DNA of 64,000 bases from Malus domestica (taxonomy: Eukaryota; Streptophyta; Magnoliopsida; Rosales; Rosaceae): assembly GCF_042453785.1 (NCBI RefSeq), contig NC_091671.1, positions 6,456,001-6,520,000 of the forward strand, in the 5' to 3' direction. Shown one piece after another: positions 55,652-64,000 of the stretch. The number at the start of each line of letters is the position of its first letter. Within the stretch, counting starts at the first letter, position 1. The notes under the pieces were generated by a model. The model did no database searches. It saw only the letters and a program-made list of their open reading frames with translations, and was not told the origin of the DNA. Made by a program: the position numbers and the translations under genes.

Positions 55652-56572
55652 CTACATATAAGTACCCCTAGTTGGCCGGCACACAGGATTTCTTTTACGA
55701 GCATGTTCTTCATTATGGTGCTGTGTCCGACATGCATATCCATACCAGCAATTTTCCCTGTTTGATGCCTCTGTGGGTAGATGATATTTGGGAATCGAAA
55801 TCCAAAACCAGTACAAGAGGAAGGAGATCAGCTTCTCATAACAGTAATTGCACGTAGGTGTCCCAGAAGTTATTGCCTCAGCATGATTCAGGGGCATCCT
55901 CGTTCGATCAATTTCTCTGTTGTTCAACTTTGCAAGCCATTCTGCAATAACATCCTGTGATGTTCTCCCCAACTGTACAGTACACTTCTCAGTGATCACT
56001 TGTTCATGTCGATTGTTTTCATGAGTTGAAGTAGGGATTCCAGAGATGGTCCATTCTGAGATTGGTTTAAAAGTCTCGCGACTGCACACATGGTGAGAAT
56101 CACTTTGTGAAACCCCTTGCGCATGCCAATATAAACTGCAAAATGCCTTATCACATCCTAAACAGTGTTGAGGTACACTTATTGGTGCACGAAGGCATCA
56201 TTCCTCCGCATGCTTGACATTGCAGATGGATAGTGGTTTGATTGCAGCGGAACGCACCATATTCAGTACCACATTGAGGGCATGGATTTGATGGATTATG
56301 AGCTTCTTCATCCACCTGGGAGCGAGCCCTTTTTCTGCGAAGATGTTTTCCAGAGTTTACGACAATATTAGATTGTATTGTTGCATAAGAGTCTAAAATT
56401 GCCACTTCATCATTGGTGCGTTTTAGTGAATAGAAGAGAACAAGATCTCTGAGCAAACTACAATCTCATATGAAATAATTTCAACATCCGGATATCTCAA
56501 GTCTGATGGAACGAGCTTGGCCCAGAATTCTTCACAGGGTTTTGCACCCGAGCTCTCTCCAACTTCTGCCAT
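55652..56572 (-). pseudogene. CHFR-like E3 ubiquitin ligase copy, internally deleted and frameshifted
   Basis: Minus strand from the ATG at 56572-56570: MAEVGESSGAKPCEEFWAKL then VPSDLRYPDVEI, like the N-terminus of plant CHFR-type FHA/RING E3 ligases. Most of the FHA and all of the RING are missing. The frame then resembles the CHFR C-terminal half: RKRARSQVDEE, PCPQCGTEYGAFRCNQ, QCQACGGMMPS. A frameshift near 56190 follows, after which VPQHCLGCDKAFC, NNREIDRTRMPLNHAEAI, ENCWYGYACRTQHHNEEHAR and KRNPVCRPTRG are in another frame to the TAG at 55654-55652. No introns are visible, suggesting a retrocopy, though no poly(A) was seen. It lies in about 2.1 kb absent from the CNL1 flank. Confidence 0.85.
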
Positions 56573-56936
56573 CCCTTGAATATATTCACAAAGGACCCAG
56601 AAACCATTAATTTAGATCTCAAAGATAAGTAACCGGCCATTGTTATGTTCATTTAAAAAGAAACAAGTACTTATATATTCAACTATTTATGAGCAACAGA
56701 GCAATTTTAATTTCTAATTATCGAACAAAATGTTTACCGCTAATTAGATAATTCATCCAAGTACGAAAAGAAAACAGATTTGCACTCAAACAAGACAGAT
56801 TCATGAAATATGCTATGGTAACGCCCCTAACATTTCAACACCGATAAACATATCAACTTCATGTTTCAGACATCCTACAACTACATATATTGGATCGTAA
56901 CAATTCCAACTAAATGTAAAAGCTCTTAAAGACCTA
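56573..56936. other. Flank of the CHFR-like copy, no gene
   Basis: AT-rich; part of the DNA inserted relative to the CNL1 unit. No feature was recognised. Confidence 0.4.
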
Positions 56937-57300
56937 GTTTGGGAGTGAGGTGCTTAAAAAAAAAACACCTATGAAAAAAAGCTGTGAGGGTTTTTAGGTG
57001 TTTGGTAAACTGAAAAAAAAGGGCTTATTTTGGAAGCTGCTGTGAGAATAAGCTGAAATCAAAGGAAAAAGCTGAAGCTGCCATTTCCAGCTTTGGAAAA
57101 CTGGTTTTTTTTCAAAGCACATAGAGCTACAGTGCTCCTTTAATGAAAAGACCCACTATCAGACTGATTTTCTTTCCAAAAGCACTTTTACAAAAAAGTT
57201 TACCAAACGCTCTGTTGATTTATTTCATAGCCGCTTATTCTCACAGCACAGCCGCTTATTCTCACAGCAGTTTTTTTTCAAAGCACAGCAATACCAAACC
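56937..57300. mobile_element. MITE-like element with imperfect terminal repeats
   Basis: The left end GTTTGGGAGTGAGGTGCTT and the reverse complement of the right end GGTTTGGTATTGCTGTGCTT are similar. The interior has repeated GCTTATTCTCACAGCA in both orientations. The size and TTTGG...CCAAA ends suggest a hAT-type MITE, but a clean 8-bp target duplication could not be found. Confidence 0.6.
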
Positions 57301-57807
57301 ACTCAAAGCATAACGACATACTAGCAAAATTCATGGAAGATAGTAAGTGCCAATTAACAAGAGAGTCAAAGGCTTGAGGAGAAGGGGTCCCCAGCAGCGG
57401 CATCATTTCTGGCCGGAAAAGGTTCATTCTAGTAATATAATTTATACCACAGAACACATACAAACAGATTTAAGGAGACACAATTGTCATTCTAAAAGAG
57501 ACACTTTCTCAATTCTTGAATTAAAACCTGGACTCCAAGATTGCAAAACCACAGAATGTGGTCCCCTTTACAAAATGTATATCATGTTTACTCTATGTTC
57601 ATAGTTTGAACCTTCGTTTATGCAATCTCGCTCTTGTTTTTGTTCTCTTGTATGACCTAATTTTCACACAATTCTCACCGGAAAACCAATAGAAATATTT
57701 ATGAAAATTGATAGGTCTCACTTGGAAATTGTTTCAAAAACCCTAACAACAAAAATGAAAAGTTTGCAACTTTGGCCAATAAACAATCAAACGTGAAAAG
57801 AATTTGA
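57301..57807. other. No supported gene
   Basis: A minus-strand ORF at 57278-57463 (FRPEMMPLLGTPSPQAFDSL) is unrecognised and overlaps the MITE edge. 57725-57807 rejoins the CNL1 3' flank (AAAAACCCTAACAACAAAA). Confidence 0.4.
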
Positions 57808-58250
57808 AACTTATCTATTTCTAAACACGTTTATAACATCTTAAGAGACGCGCAATGTTGGTGATAAAAAAGATCATTCACACGCGGATAATAATGTGAT
57901 TAAATTAATTGTCAAATGATTGTTTTTTTTAAACGATATTATCGATACTAAGGGGGAGAGGTGTGTTTAGCCTCACAATGGGCTAGCAACAATGTGATTC
58001 AATCAGTTGTTTATTAAATATTATTTTATCTATTTTAAACACGTTCAAAATATCTTAAGAGGCATGTAATGCTGGTTATAAAAAAAGTATTTCGCACGAG
58101 GATAATAATGTGATTAAATTAGTTGTTAAATGATTTTTTTTAACAAACGATATTATTTACACTAATGGAGAGGGGTGGGCTTAGTCTCACAATGAGCTAG
58201 CAATAATGTGATTCAATCAATTATTTATTAAATATTATTTTCTCTATTCT
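57808..58250. repeat. Two-unit tandem duplication of about 220 bp
   Basis: 57808-58030 and 58031-58250 share GATAATAATGTGATTAAATT, an AAACGATATTAT passage, CTCACAATG-GCTAGCAA and a TTATTAAATATTATTTT end. A related fragment occurs at about 43145-43215. Confidence 0.75.
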
Positions 58251-58399
58251 TAATGTAAATTCTATAGAGACCAATTTTATTATGTGAATTCAGCTGGTTT
58301 AATTGGTTTATGAAGGTTTTCTTCTAGCATGATCTAAGATTATTCATTTACTTCAAATATTTAACTTTCATTTTGTCAATTTACACACATATATACATT

Positions 58400-58481
58400 T
58401 AAAAACGTGTAAGTCGTGTATAGCACGTCGTGATTCAAAAAATATCCTCTGCACGTGCGTAAGCATATGCACGGAGGCTAG
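58400..58481 (+). mobile_element. Helitron-like 3' terminus
   Basis: GTGCGT, a 6-base loop and ATGCAC form a short hairpin (mismatch allowed) shortly before GGAGG and CTAG at 58478-58481, followed by T. This is the pattern of a Helitron 3' end in plus orientation. The upstream extent of the element is not defined. Confidence 0.45.
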
Positions 58482-59772
58482 TATATACTAAAGTGGAATG
58501 AGAAAAACATTGTTCATAAGAAACAATGTTTTGACGTTTTTGCCCTCATTTTTAGTGTTTCTGTGTTCCTAGTTTTTGTGCTGTTGAAATCCCCACATTA
58601 CCATATAGGCATACGTGTGTACGGAAAAATGTTTTTCACGCGTGGCATAAGGAAATTTCTCTGCAGCACCGTGTTATTCCCCTGGGAGTCTGCAGCACCG
58701 CTCAACCAAATTTTCTCTCATTCCGTACTTCTCCACCTCTTCAATCGTGCTGCACCGTGAATCGAAACAAAAAACTGCTCTTCCAAATCAATTTCAGTTA
58801 ACTCAAATCCCTAAAACCCAAATTTCTCCAGACCATTGGAATCAGTTTGCCTTTGTTGTTGCTAATCTACAGGTAAAGCTTAAATTTACATACAATTTTT
58901 AATTTTTCTTGATTGGAATTTGGAAAGAATTACAGAAAATTGGCGATGTCCACCGAGTCGGATGCGTGGTGGAGACTCGGATGCTCGCTTCCCTGACGTC
59001 ACTACGCATCGATAAACGCACATCATTTCCGACTACGTCACTTCTTTCTCTCGCCTCCTTTTCATGGTTAGCTCCTCCTCCGTATTTACTCAACGCCTAA
59101 TTTTGGCCTTTTTTTCTTCCTTCACTGATTTGTTCTAGAGATCGCAGATTGTTGAGTCAGAGAAGAGGTACATTTCCATTTGGGGTTTTTTCCCAATTGA
59201 TTGATGCTGTATTAATTTGGAATTTGCCCAATTGGGGTTTGAGATTTTTGGTTTATATGGTTGTTTTGAACTTTTGAGAAAACCCTTATTTGGTTTATTT
59301 TTTAAGAAAATTAATGAAAATGATTTGAAATCTTTGAATTTTATTGATAAGAACAAAATAAAGGGTAAAGGGAACAATATCATGATTGACTTTTTAGTGT
59401 AAAAATGTAATTTTTCGTTAAAGTGAACAGTATCGAGTATTTTTTGTTATTTAAGAGGGGAATAATGATATGATCTGTAATTAGTGATTAGCTTAATCAC
59501 TATTAAGGGTTTAATTCTTGGGATTATTAGGCTTATTCCTGTTTTAGTGGAGTTTGTTATAATTGCTAGCTGGCATGAGGAGTCATGATTGGTATAAGAG
59601 CACTAGTTCTGAGTATTGTAATCAGATCAGAATTTACAACAAAGAAAATAAATACAAAAATATTTGGAGCTCTGCTCCTTCATCTCTCCTTCCCTTTTCT
59701 TCTATAGCTTTCTTGTGCTACTTGCAGGTTGATTAAGGAAATTGAGAATTGGGTCTTATCATAGTGGATCTT
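58482..59772. other. Region between Helitron-like end and CNL4 leader, no named gene
   Basis: 58640-58880 looks like a 5' UTR with a donor (CTACAGGTAAAGC near 58870). 58940-59100 has short ORFs on both strands with no recognised domain. 59580-59740 resembles a retroelement LTR end. Nothing can be named with confidence. Confidence 0.4.
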
Positions 59773-59773
59773 G

Positions 59774-59808
59774 ACGGGCGGGCGGGCGGGCGAGCGAGCG
59801 AGCGAGCC
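59774..59808. repeat. (GGGC)n/(GAGC)n microsatellite
   Basis: GGGC units change to GAGC units in one run. This is a GC-rich island in an AT-rich region. Confidence 0.9.
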
Positions 59809-59899
59809 AAGACTTAGTGGTTTAAGCTGGAGAGGTTTATTTGGAAGAACCAAAGCCGTTTGAGCCGATGCTGTAGCAGATTGAACCGGTTCTACGCAG

Positions 59900-60230
59900 A
59901 CCTCGCCAAATCTCAGCCATCAGATTGCTGTCCGGACGATCGCACACTTTGTCCGCAACTTAGACACGCCCTTGCAGTTATAGCACCAAGGTGGGCCTGG
60001 GAGCAAAGGGCTGAGAAGAATTGAACAGAAATTGGGCCAAACAGGAGCAAAGCGCTGCGCCAGTTGCTGTGGATGGGAATGTTGCTGATGATGCTGGACT
60101 GGGCCCGCATAATTCAAGGGCTGCGCTAGATGCTCAAGCTGCTCGGCAGAGGGATGCCAGGTTCCACGACCAACACCGCGTGAATTATTGTTAAAATTTC
60201 CATTTGCAAAGAAAAGATTGATCATGGCGT
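59900..60230 (-). mobile_element. Ty1/copia gag fragment upstream of CNL4
   Basis: The minus strand encodes FNNNSRGVGRGTWHPSAEQL and PWCYNCKGVSKLRTKC, the Gly/Asn-rich linker and zinc-knuckle region of copia gag. About 150 bp match the fragment at 13678-13830 (same GCTGGACTGGGCCCGCA). No LTR or pol. It occupies the place where the other CNL genes have their promoter. Confidence 0.75.
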
Positions 60231-60233
60231 TGA
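60193..60233 (+). repeat. Duplicate of CNL4 leader and start codon
   Basis: 41 bp identical to 60302-60342, including GCAAAGAAAAGATTGATC, the ATG and GCGTTGA. The two copies are 109 bp apart. Confidence 0.9.
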
Positions 60234-60292
60234 AGATTTTTACTTCTGCAGATCCTCCTGGGTCTTTGATTTGTTGTTATACATTCTCTTAA
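60224..60292 (+). CDS. Upstream ORF in CNL4 leader
   Basis: This 22-codon ORF starts at the duplicated CNL4 start (Met-Ala-Leu) and then diverges (KIFTSADPPGS) to a TAA at 60290-60292. It ends 40 bases before the true CNL4 ATG and shares its sequence context. If the leader is transcribed from upstream, it would act as a decoy start that lowers translation of CNL4. No protein function is expected. Confidence 0.45.
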   Translation: MALKIFTSADPPGSLICCYTFS

Positions 60293-60332
60293 CTCTGTCA
60301 CAAAATTTCCATTTGCAAAGAAAAGATTGATC

Positions 60333-63300
60333 ATGGCGTTGACGGTGGTAGCTGGAGCCGCTCTCTCGGGTTTCTTCCAGCAAGTATTTGTGAAGTTGGA
60401 TTCTCAGGAGGTCAGGAACTTCATCAGAGGAAAGAAACTGACTGATGGGTTGCTCAAGAAGTTGAGGATCAAGTTGATGTCTGTCAGTGCTGTTTATGAT
60501 GATGCCGAGCAAAAGCAATTACGTAACCCACATGTGAGGCTGTGGCTTCACGAGCTTAAAGAGGCCGTCCTTGATGCTGAGGACCTACTGGACGAGATCA
60601 AGACAGAAGCGTTGAGGCGGAAAATTGAAGCTGAATTTGGAAGTAGCACAAGCAAGGTACAAGACCTCATCTCTGCTTCTTTCCATGCTTTTGATGAGTC
60701 TGTAGACAGCAAGATAGAGGAAATTCTTGAGAGGCTAAGCTTCATTGTAGAACAAAAAGATGCCCTTGATTTGAAAAGAGGTAGTAGACACAAAATCTCA
60801 CAAACATTGCTCTCAACTTCTTTAGTAGAAGGCTCTGATGTGTATGGAAGAGATCATGAGAAGGAAACCATCATTCAATTGTTGCTATCAGATGATTGCA
60901 CTTGTAATAAGATTGGCGTCATTCCCATTGTGGGCATGGGTGGGATCGGAAAGACAACCCTTGCCCAGCTCTTATACAATGATGATAGAGTGAAGCAGCG
61001 TTTTAAGCCCCGAGCATGGGTTTGTGTTTCTGATGAATTTGACGTTGTTAAGATCACACAAACAATTTATGCATCAGTCACTTCACAAACCTGTGATACC
61101 ACAGACCTAAACCAGCTTCAAGTCAAACTCAAAGATACTTTGGCGGGGAAGAAGTTTCTTTTTGTTCTTGATGACGTTTGGAACGAGAATTACAATATTT
61201 GGGAATCCTTAAGGCGCCCCTTCGAGTCTGGAGCTCATGGAAGTAAGATCATTGTCACCGCAAGGAATGGTGGTGTTGCATCTACGATGGGTACTCTTCA
61301 AACCCACTATTTAAAGCACTTACTTGAGGAAGACTGTTGGTCTTTATTTGCAAAACATGCCTTCAAAGATGCAAGTGTTATTGTAGATCCAAATCTGGAG
61401 GTAATTGGAAGACAAATTGTGAGCAAGTGTAAAGGCCTTCCTTTAGCTGCAAAATCGCTCGGTGGTCTCTTACGCTCTGAATCAAATGTGGAGGAATGGG
61501 AAAATGTGCTAAAAAGTGACATATGGGAGTTGTCAGATGCAAAGATTGACATTTTGCCGGCTCTATGGCTAAGCTACCAGTACTTGTCTCCGGAGCTGAA
61601 GCGTTGTTTTGCTTATTGTTCAACATTTCCCAAAGATTATTTATTTGACAAGTCTAAATTAATTTTGTTGTGGATGGCCGAAGATCTTATACAACCCCAA
61701 AAGAAGACTAGGTTGGAAGATGTTGGAAAGCAATACTTTGATGATCTAATCTCACGGTCATTTTTTCAATACTCGTCTTCAAATGATTGTTTCATCATGC
61801 ATGATCTGATGCATGATTTGGCGACTTACGTATCTGGAGAATTTTGCATTAGATTGGAAGACCACAACTTCTCATTGGACGTTGTGAGCAAGGGTCGTCA
61901 TTTTTCTTATATGCAATATTCATCTAATGTTGATTATGAGAGATTTGACACTATTTATGAAGCTAAGTATCTGCGCACCTTCATTCTTGGCAATCACTTT
62001 CCATCGCCGAAAGTACGACTTGATCTCCTTTTAGTGCTACATTGTTTAAGAGTTCTCAAACTACGTGGGCATGATATCACGGAGTTGCCTGATTCGATTA
62101 GCAACTTGAAGCATCTACGGTACCTTGACTTGTGGTTCACTCCAATCCAGAAATTACCTGACACCGTATGCAGATTGTATAATTTACAAACGTTGTTGTT
62201 GTCAAATTGTATATATCTAGCTGAGTTGCCCACCGATTTGAGAAGACTTATCAACTTGCGCCATCTTGATTTCAGAGGTACAAAATTAAAAATGATGCCC
62301 CCCCACATGGGCAAGTTGAAAGATCTCCAAACATTTGAAGGTGAGTTTGTCTTGAGCAAAGATGCCGGGGGAAACATTGATGAGTTAAAGGGGTTTCAGC
62401 ATTTGAGTGGAAATCTTCATGTGTCAGGGCTTCAAAATATCAAACGTGCTGAGGATGCTTTGGAGGCCAAACTAAGGGACAAGAGGCTTAGTGACATACG
62501 TTTGAAATGGGAAGGTGACACTATCGATTCTGAAAACGATAGCCGAGTGCTAGGCAACCTACAGCCCAATACAAACCTAAAAGTACTGGCTATAGAAGGA
62601 TACGGAGGTACAAAGTTTCCAGGTTGGTTAGGAGATGAGTCTTTCTCTAACCTCGTCACTATCCGACTTGAGACTTGTGGATATTGTTTCTCCTTGCCAG
62701 CATTGGGGCAGTTACCCTCCCTCAAAAGGCTTGAAATTGATGGGTTAAATGGAGTGGAATCAGTGGGGTCTGAGTTTTATGGGGGAATTAAACCTGCATT
62801 TAAATCTCTGTTGTTTCTGAGTTTCCGCAATATGCGGGAATGGCAAGAGTGGTGTTTCCCTGGAGGTGAAGAAGAAGGCGGACATTTTCCTAATCTTTGC
62901 GAGCTTAGTCTGGAGAACTGTCCCAAACTAACGGGGAAAATACCGTTATACTACTTCCCAAGACTTGAGCAGGTACGTTTGGAGGAAGTTAATATCAAAT
63001 CCCTTGCTTGTTCGCAAGAATGCAATAAATTCAATATTGAACTCCCATCCCTCCGTGAGTTGAAAATATCAGATTGCCCGAATCTGGTATGTTTTGTGGG
63101 TGGTGGAGTGCTGCTTGCGCCCAACTTGGAGGAGATAACTATTTGCCATTTTAAGAACTTGTGGTCAGTGCCCGAAGATATGCAAATCTCGCTCCCATCT
63201 CTTCCGTCTCTGTCCATACAAGGGTGTAAAGAATTTAAATCATTTCCGGAAGAATCTAAATTCCCATCCCTCGTTGTTTTGAAGATACAGGGATGCCCAG

Positions 63301-63827
63301 AATTTGTGGGTTTCCCCCATGGAGGAGGACTGCAAGCGCCCAACTTGAAGGAGATGGAAATCAAAGAATGTAACAAATTCAGGTCACTGCCAGAGGAGAT
63401 GCAAATCTCTCTCCCATCTCTCGAGTCTCTGTGTATAAGGGATTGTCCAGAATTGGAATCATTTTCGGAAGGGGGATTGCCGTCTAAATTGCGTTTTCTC
63501 AGTATCTGGAGTTGTAAAGAACTGATGGCAAACCGTATGCGGTGGGGTCTACAAACACTCACCTCTCTCAAATACTTGGATGTCAGCTTCAGAGGATGTG
63601 AAGATGAAGAAATTGGCGAATCATTTCCAGAAGAGGGGCTGCTGCCAACCACTCTCACTTCTCTCGGAATCTACAATCATCCGAATCTGAAAACCATTGA
63701 CGGCAAGGCGTTAAGACACCTCATCTCTCTCGAGAAGTTGGAGATTTATTATTGTCCTCAACTCCAGAGCTTGCCAGATGAAGGGCTACCCACTTCTCTT
63801 TCTCGTCTAGATATCTTCCCAGTGTGA
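60333..63827 (+). CDS. CNL4: CC-NBS-LRR disease resistance protein with truncated C-terminus
   Basis: 1164 residues from the ATG at 60333 (MALTVVAGAALSGFF); the open frame extends two codons upstream but without an ATG. Rx_N coiled coil 1-120 with AEDLLDE at 82-88; P-loop GMGGIGKTT 201-209; kinase-2 FLFVLDDVW; RNBS-B GSKIIVTARN; GLPLA; RNBS-D CFAYCSTFPK (Thr where the others have Ile); FIMHDLMHDLA; LRR to about 1160. Near 63815 a one-base insertion and a one-base deletion bracket a TGA (63825-63827). The frame after the stop still encodes LLKQRCQRDTEEDWAKIS, the family tail, so about 25 residues are lost. The NB-ARC and LRR are otherwise complete, so it may still function or be a very recent pseudogene. 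Confidence 0.93.
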   Translation: MALTVVAGAALSGFFQQVFVKLDSQEVRNFIRGKKLTDGLLKKLRIKLMSVSAVYDDAEQKQLRNPHVRLWLHELKEAVLDAEDLLDEIKTEALRRKIEAEFGSSTSKVQDLISASFHAFDESVDSKIEEILERLSFIVEQKDALDLKRGSRHKISQTLLSTSLVEGSDVYGRDHEKETIIQLLLSDDCTCNKIGVIPIVGMGGIGKTTLAQLLYNDDRVKQRFKPRAWVCVSDEFDVVKITQTIYASVTSQTCDTTDLNQLQVKLKDTLAGKKFLFVLDDVWNENYNIWESLRRPFESGAHGSKIIVTARNGGVASTMGTLQTHYLKHLLEEDCWSLFAKHAFKDASVIVDPNLEVIGRQIVSKCKGLPLAAKSLGGLLRSESNVEEWENVLKSDIWELSDAKIDILPALWLSYQYLSPELKRCFAYCSTFPKDYLFDKSKLILLWMAEDLIQPQKKTRLEDVGKQYFDDLISRSFFQYSSSNDCFIMHDLMHDLATYVSGEFCIRLEDHNFSLDVVSKGRHFSYMQYSSNVDYERFDTIYEAKYLRTFILGNHFPSPKVRLDLLLVLHCLRVLKLRGHDITELPDSISNLKHLRYLDLWFTPIQKLPDTVCRLYNLQTLLLSNCIYLAELPTDLRRLINLRHLDFRGTKLKMMPPHMGKLKDLQTFEGEFVLSKDAGGNIDELKGFQHLSGNLHVSGLQNIKRAEDALEAKLRDKRLSDIRLKWEGDTIDSENDSRVLGNLQPNTNLKVLAIEGYGGTKFPGWLGDESFSNLVTIRLETCGYCFSLPALGQLPSLKRLEIDGLNGVESVGSEFYGGIKPAFKSLLFLSFRNMREWQEWCFPGGEEEGGHFPNLCELSLENCPKLTGKIPLYYFPRLEQVRLEEVNIKSLACSQECNKFNIELPSLRELKISDCPNLVCFVGGGVLLAPNLEEITICHFKNLWSVPEDMQISLPSLPSLSIQGCKEFKSFPEESKFPSLVVLKIQGCPEFVGFPHGGGLQAPNLKEMEIKECNKFRSLPEEMQISLPSLESLCIRDCPELESFSEGGLPSKLRFLSIWSCKELMANRMRWGLQTLTSLKYLDVSFRGCEDEEIGESFPEEGLLPTTLTSLGIYNHPNLKTIDGKALRHLISLEKLEIYYCPQLQSLPDEGLPTSLSRLDIFPV

Positions 63828-64000
63828 TTGCTAAAACAACGGTGCCAGAGAGACACGGAAGAAGATTGGGCCAAGATTTCTACATTCCCAACATAACGAT
63901 TTCTGGCCGAAAGATATGATTTGCAATGGTACGTAATTCGTCAACGTGCGTTTATGTGTTTATTTACGATCTGGCTGTGAAAAATTTAAATCATAAACAT
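63828..64000 (+). other. CNL4 former C-terminal codons and 3' flank
   Basis: It contains the untranslated remainder of the CNL C-terminus, with a further one-base loss (TTTCTACATTCCC versus TTTCTCACATCCC in CNL3), then ATTTGCAATGGTACGTAA, the same candidate 3' intron donor (near 63928) as in the other units. The window ends inside this candidate intron. Confidence 0.7.

Noticed and set aside
57278..57463. 61-codon minus-strand ORF
   Set aside because: Overlaps the end of a MITE and has no recognisable domain.
62951..63658. 235-codon minus-strand ORF within CNL4 (and the similar 208-codon one at 54026-54652)
   Set aside because: Antisense shadow of the LRR-coding strand. It recurs at the homologous place in each CNL and has no independent domain.

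Overview
The window is plant nuclear DNA from a eudicot, most likely Rosaceae and probably the apple/pear lineage. I recognise that affiliation from the style of the NBS-LRR genes and repeats; it was not tested. Intergenic DNA is AT-rich, genes have GT-AG introns, and transposable elements of nearly every plant class are present. There are no bacterial-type operons.

The backbone is a cluster of CC-NBS-LRR (CNL, RPP13-like/Rx_N type) resistance genes, all on the + strand. CNL1 (1-3333) is cut by the window start. CNL2 (17484-22247) is a pseudogene with a frameshift and a retroelement in its LRR region. CNL3 (51051-54698) is intact. CNL4 (60333-63827) has a complete NB-ARC but stops about 25 residues early. 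A CNL promoter relic (14385-14520) and a 5' relic that has lost its ATG (43690-43800) mark two further decayed copies. CNL1, CNL2 and CNL3 are each followed by a short candidate intron and then a degenerate second LRR fragment, so the duplicated unit is 'CNL + intron + LRR relic'.

Two non-R host genes are present as broken copies on the - strand. An anthranilate synthase alpha-subunit gene (10088-12978) still has nine recognisable exons but carries an in-frame stop and lacks both ends. A CHFR-like E3 ligase copy (55652-56572) has no visible introns, an internal deletion and a frameshift.

Mobile DNA fills most of the rest. There is a 4.9-kb compound insertion (5152-10077) that ends in an RTE-type LINE tail and is flanked by a 17-bp target duplication; two terminal-repeat miniature retrotransposons (TRIMs) in CNL2 and its relic (19827-21021, 22518-23203); a 906-bp hAT-like element (24516-25421); a 9.8-kb Ty3/gypsy-type LTR element (26161-35988) with a damaged gag, no visible RT and several host-like ORF fragments; two Mutator-like MITEs (36454-36643, 48260-48470); and Helitron-like termini (37903, 58478). 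Two segments (23640-26150 and 37640-41450) are diverged copies of each other. Comparing them gives empty sites for several insertions.

The least explained items are a coiled-coil ORF of about 223 residues, found intact twice inside unrelated insertions; a TRIM leader with about ten 30-bp repeats, nine of which are complete 'ATG + 6 codons + TAA' mini-ORFs; and a palindrome shared by two CNL promoters but absent from CNL4, whose 5' flank was rebuilt around a copia fragment.
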